A stretch of DNA of 6,130 nt, from positions 1 to 6,130 of the forward strand of contig JABIPV010000022.1 of assembly GCA_018699075.1 (NCBI GenBank). The letters are read 5' to 3'. Origin of the DNA: Kordiimonadaceae bacterium. Lineage in GTDB: Bacteria > Pseudomonadota > Alphaproteobacteria > Sphingomonadales > Emcibacteraceae. A program made the translations under genes and the position numbers. This document shows, one piece after another, positions 5,349 through 6,130 of the stretch (position 1 is its first letter; the number at the start of each line of letters is the position of its first letter). A model generated the notes under the pieces. It was not told where the DNA came from. It did not search any database and saw only the letters and a program-made list of their open reading frames with translations.

Positions 5349-6130
5349 TGAAGCATTTAGTCAATATTATATTTGCAGTTATTATCAGCAGTTCTGTGAG
5401 TATAGCTGCAGAGAATAAGTTGCCAAATATTGTGTTGATGATGGCGGATGATGCGGGGATTGAAACCATTTCAAGTTATGGCAGTGATACTTATAAAACA
5501 CCAAATATAGATGCAATTGCCACGGACGGAATGAGATTTACCCATGCTTATTCACAACCGCTTTGTACCCCGTCTCGGGTCAAGCTGATGACGGGAAAGT
5601 ATAATTATCGAAATTACCTGCATTTTACCCATCTTGATCCCGGGGAAACAACCTTTGCTCATTTATTAAAAGATAATGGATATAAAACCATGATTGCCGG
5701 AAAATGGCAGTTATTTGGTGACACGGTTAGTCCAGTGGCAGGGAGCCTTCCTGATCAAGCTGGATTTGATGAGCATATTTTATGGCAAATTTATAGAGAA
5801 ACTAGAGGGAATAGATATTGGCATCCCACTCTAACTTCTAACGGCGAAGCAATAACTTATGAACCCACGGATTTTGGCCCTGATATCATGAACGATTACG
5901 TTTTGGATTTCATGGAACGCCAATCAAATAATGATCAACCTTTTTTAGTATATTATCCATTGGTGCTGCCTCATGATCCGTTTGTTGCAACGCCGGATTT
6001 TCCAGATGCAAAAACAGATCATGAAAAATTCACGGCCATGGTATCTCATATGGATAAAATGGTTGGAAATGTAAAAAATAAAATTAACCAGCTTGGAATA
6101 GCTGAAGATACACTGTTTATTTTCATCAGT
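5348..6130 (+). CDS. Secreted type I sulfatase, N-terminal part
   Basis: The first 261 residues of an alkaline-phosphatase-fold sulfatase that hydrolyses an organic sulfate ester; the reading frame is open at the window edge. A signal peptide is evident: MKHLVN, a hydrophobic core to about residue 18, and likely cleavage near Ala20/Ala21, implying periplasmic or extracellular action. PNIVLMMADD supplies metal ligands Asp34 and Asp35. The sulfatase signature PLCTPSRVKLMTG (71-83) fits fully, with Cys73 the residue converted to formylglycine and Arg77 its partner. Lys119 in AGKW and His209 in LPHDPF match further active-site positions. GKWQL has Gln121 where arylsulfatases usually have His. The next metal pair (DNG) would fall just past the edge. 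A formylglycine-generating enzyme is required from elsewhere. The substrate is unknown; the sequence resembles the broad arylsulfatase-A-like group. The start overlaps the agmatinase stop (TAATG), so the two form an operon. Confidence 0.93.
   Translation, partial: MKHLVNIIFAVIISSSVSIAAENKLPNIVLMMADDAGIETISSYGSDTYKTPNIDAIATDGMRFTHAYSQPLCTPSRVKLMTGKYNYRNYLHFTHLDPGETTFAHLLKDNGYKTMIAGKWQLFGDTVSPVAGSLPDQAGFDEHILWQIYRETRGNRYWHPTLTSNGEAITYEPTDFGPDIMNDYVLDFMERQSNNDQPFLVYYPLVLPHDPFVATPDFPDAKTDHEKFTAMVSHMDKMVGNVKNKINQLGIAEDTLFIFIS

Noticed and set aside
4554..5469. Short open frames in other phases over the agmatinase and the start of the sulfatase
   Set aside because: They overlap two well-supported genes and show no domain or plausible start site.

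Overview
The window looks like a chromosomal segment of a Gram-negative bacterium. It is moderately AT-rich (low-40s % GC by eye), with very AT-rich intergenic DNA, tightly packed genes and an exported sulfatase. A marine proteobacterium, perhaps an alphaproteobacterium, is a reasonable guess, but no taxonomic marker is present. There are six protein-coding genes (five complete, one cut by the right edge), two short regulatory intergenic regions, and no RNA genes, mobile elements or CRISPR.

Left block (138-3135, + strand): three genes with 0-1 base between them, evidently one operon. The first encodes the arsenic-type glyceraldehyde-3-phosphate dehydrogenase (GAPDH) and the second ArsJ, a 12-helix MFS permease. 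In characterised systems the dehydrogenase uses arsenate in place of phosphate to make unstable 1-arseno-3-phosphoglycerate. ArsJ exports this product, which breaks down outside the cell, so the net effect is arsenate efflux without arsenate reductase. The third gene encodes a phytanoyl-CoA-dioxygenase-family Fe(II)/2-oxoglutarate oxygenase with an intact iron triad. It is not a standard partner of ArsJ as far as I know, and it is the most interesting feature of the window.

Middle (3125-4291, - strand): a complete fold-type I PLP aminotransferase of unknown substrate. It converges on the dioxygenase gene, and the two coding regions overlap by 11 bases at their 3' ends.

Right block (4422-6130, + strand): an agmatinase (SpeB-like, all metal ligands present) is followed, with a one-base TAATG overlap, by a secreted type I sulfatase whose C-terminus lies beyond the window. 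The aminotransferase and agmatinase genes diverge from a 130-base region. It holds a plausible promoter with a 13-base palindrome, partly Fur-box-like, in the -35/-10 spacer.

Working together: the GAPDH-ArsJ pair is a recognisable arsenate-resistance module. The aminotransferase, agmatinase and sulfatase look like amine/guanidino and sulfate-ester metabolism. Whether the dioxygenase serves the arsenic module or the neighbouring metabolic genes cannot be settled from sequence alone.
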